From Clostridia bacterium (GTDB lineage: Bacteria; Bacillota_E; RBS10-35; JAJYVN01), in assembly GCA_027335515.1 (NCBI GenBank), contig DAHWHT010000117.1, forward strand, positions 1 to 16,651: a stretch of 16,651 nucleotides of DNA, given 5' to 3'. Below the pieces are notes generated by a model. It made no database searches and was not told the origin of the DNA. It saw nothing but the letters and a program-made list of their open reading frames with translations. How positions within the stretch are numbered: the stretch's first letter is position 1; every line of letters begins with the position of its first letter. Positions 15,564-16,651 of this stretch are shown piece after piece. A program made the translations under genes and the position numbers.

Positions 15564-16651
15564 AAACCAGGTTGCTGCCCTCCCAGCGCTCACCGGCCGC
15601 GGCACGCTGGCGCCGGATCTCGCGCAGGCCGCCCGGTGTGGCGGCAAACCCTCGGCCCGGCCGGTGGTTGTAGTGGGCCGGCAGCGGCTCCCCGAGCAGA
15701 GCCTCGAGTTGACCAAGCTTGGCCGCCACGATCTGCGGCTGGTCGGCCGCGATGTTGCGCTCCTCGGCCGGATCCGCCTCCAGGTCGTAGAGACGCTTTT
15801 CCACCGTCGGGTCCTGGGTGTGTACGATCAAGTTGTGGCGGCGGTCCCGTACCGAGGCCCAGGCCTCCCAGCCGATGACGATGTGGTCGCGCGCCGGCTG
15901 CGGCGTGCGCCCGATCGGCCAGACGTCCCTCCCATCCAGCGGCCGGTGGGAGACGTCCAGCAGGCCGAGCAGGGTCGGCACGAGGTCGTGGTTTTGCACG
16001 AAGCCCCCCACGTCCAGGCGGCCGCGGCGTTCGGGGTGGCGGACCATCCAGTTGATGTGCGTGTTGTACGGATACGGGCGGGCACCGGACTTGCCGAACT
16101 GGCCCTTGTCCCAGAGCTCGGTGCCGTGGTCGGACAGCACCACGACGACGCTGTCGCGCAGGGCGCCCGCCTTCTCGATCTGGTCGAAAAAGCGGCCGAA
16201 CCGCTCATCGGCGAAGGTGACATACCCCTGATACAGGGCCTTGGTCCGCGCAATATCGGCGGGGTCCGGCTCCGGACGGTTCGCGCCGCGGTTGAGCATC
16301 TGCGGCACGATGTGGTCGCGTCGGCCTTCCCCGGGGTGGTAGGCGTCGGCAAACCGCGTGGGCGGGTCCCAGAACTCATGCGGCGTGAAGGAGTCCACCC
16401 ACAGGAAGTAGGGGCTGTTCCCCTGGTTTCCTTCCACCCACTCTGCGGCGGAATCCAGCACCCGCGCCGCGAAGTAGTCCTCGTCGCGGCTGCGGTCGCG
16501 CGTTTGATAGAGGTAGGACGCCGGGCCAAGCCTGCGGCCGGCAAAGGCGGACGGGTCACGCAGCGAATCGGCGGCCAGGACGCGCGTATCCCCCTCCTGG
16601 CCGCGAATGAAGTCCCAGGAGACAAACCCCCGCGTGAAGTTCATCGTCGGC
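15562..16651 (-). CDS. Sulfatase-fold hydrolase, N-terminus cut by the window edge
   Basis: The frame is open to the right edge, so the gene starts outside the window; comparison with the downstream paralogue suggests about 100-110 residues are missing. These include the N-terminal metal site and the CxPxR region, so Cys, Ser or Thr type cannot be decided. What is present: FIRGQEGDT, the DEDYFAA block, VDSFTPHEFWDPP with its histidine, LSDHG with a following GK (metal and substrate residues), and a C-terminal LYDLEADPAEERN block typical of sulfatases. The internal ATG at 16644 is not a plausible start because it falls within the fold. It is co-directional with the next sulfatase, 13 bases apart, and is clearly a paralogue of it and of the plus-strand gene. 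Confidence 0.88.
   Translation of the reverse strand, partial: PTMNFTRGFVSWDFIRGQEGDTRVLAADSLRDPSAFAGRRLGPASYLYQTRDRSRDEDYFAARVLDSAAEWVEGNQGNSPYFLWVDSFTPHEFWDPPTRFADAYHPGEGRRDHIVPQMLNRGANRPEPDPADIARTKALYQGYVTFADERFGRFFDQIEKAGALRDSVVVVLSDHGTELWDKGQFGKSGARPYPYNTHINWMVRHPERRGRLDVGGFVQNHDLVPTLLGLLDVSHRPLDGRDVWPIGRTPQPARDHIVIGWEAWASVRDRRHNLIVHTQDPTVEKRLYDLEADPAEERNIAADQPQIVAAKLGQLEALLGEPLPAHYNHRPGRGFAATPGGLREIRRQRAAAGERWEGSNLV

Overview
This is a GC-rich (roughly two-thirds G+C) bacterial window with almost continuous coding. GTG and TTG starts are common and Shine-Dalgarno sequences are G-rich. The gene content suggests a Gram-positive-type lineage, most likely a high-GC member of the Bacillota: SufU (not a SufA/IscU-type scaffold) in a sufC-D-S-U order, a YutG-type PgpA, and a MacB-like exporter with no outer-membrane partner. 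The phylum call is inference from gene content; I cannot name the species.

Layout. (1) 1-4086, minus strand: a three-gene ABC export operon in the order ATPase, adaptor, permease. The adaptor looks internally duplicated and the permease carries two Gly/Ser-rich insertions. A promoter-like element at 54-83 points out of the left edge. (2) 4153-5323, minus strand: a stand-alone MalK/UgpC-type ATPase for sugar importers, followed by a convincing intrinsic terminator. (3) 5502-10943, minus strand: a six-gene cluster sufC-sufD-sufS-sufU-pgpA-ahbAB with small gaps or overlaps. It is driven by a perfect-consensus promoter (TTGACA, 18 bp, TATAAT) at 10989-11018. It combines Fe-S cluster assembly, a phosphatidylglycerophosphatase and a fused siroheme decarboxylase. 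No sufB is present. (4) 11167-16651: an accessory-looking carbohydrate module. A sulfatase-fold hydrolase and a GH37 trehalase-like enzyme lie on the plus strand, convergent with two more sulfatase-fold hydrolases on the minus strand, the last cut by the window edge.

The most interesting part is region 4. The three sulfatase-fold proteins are paralogues sharing a VD-x-F-x-x-HE-x-x-DPP block. One has the classical CxPxR formylglycine site (CMPAR); its neighbour has threonine at that position (TIPMR). The trehalase-like enzyme departs from both GH37 signatures. None has a visible signal peptide, so the set looks cytoplasmic and may process an imported sulfated or phosphorylated disaccharide. 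Sulfotrehalose is one testable candidate. The nearby UgpC-type ATPase could energise such an importer, whose permeases and binding protein are not in the window.
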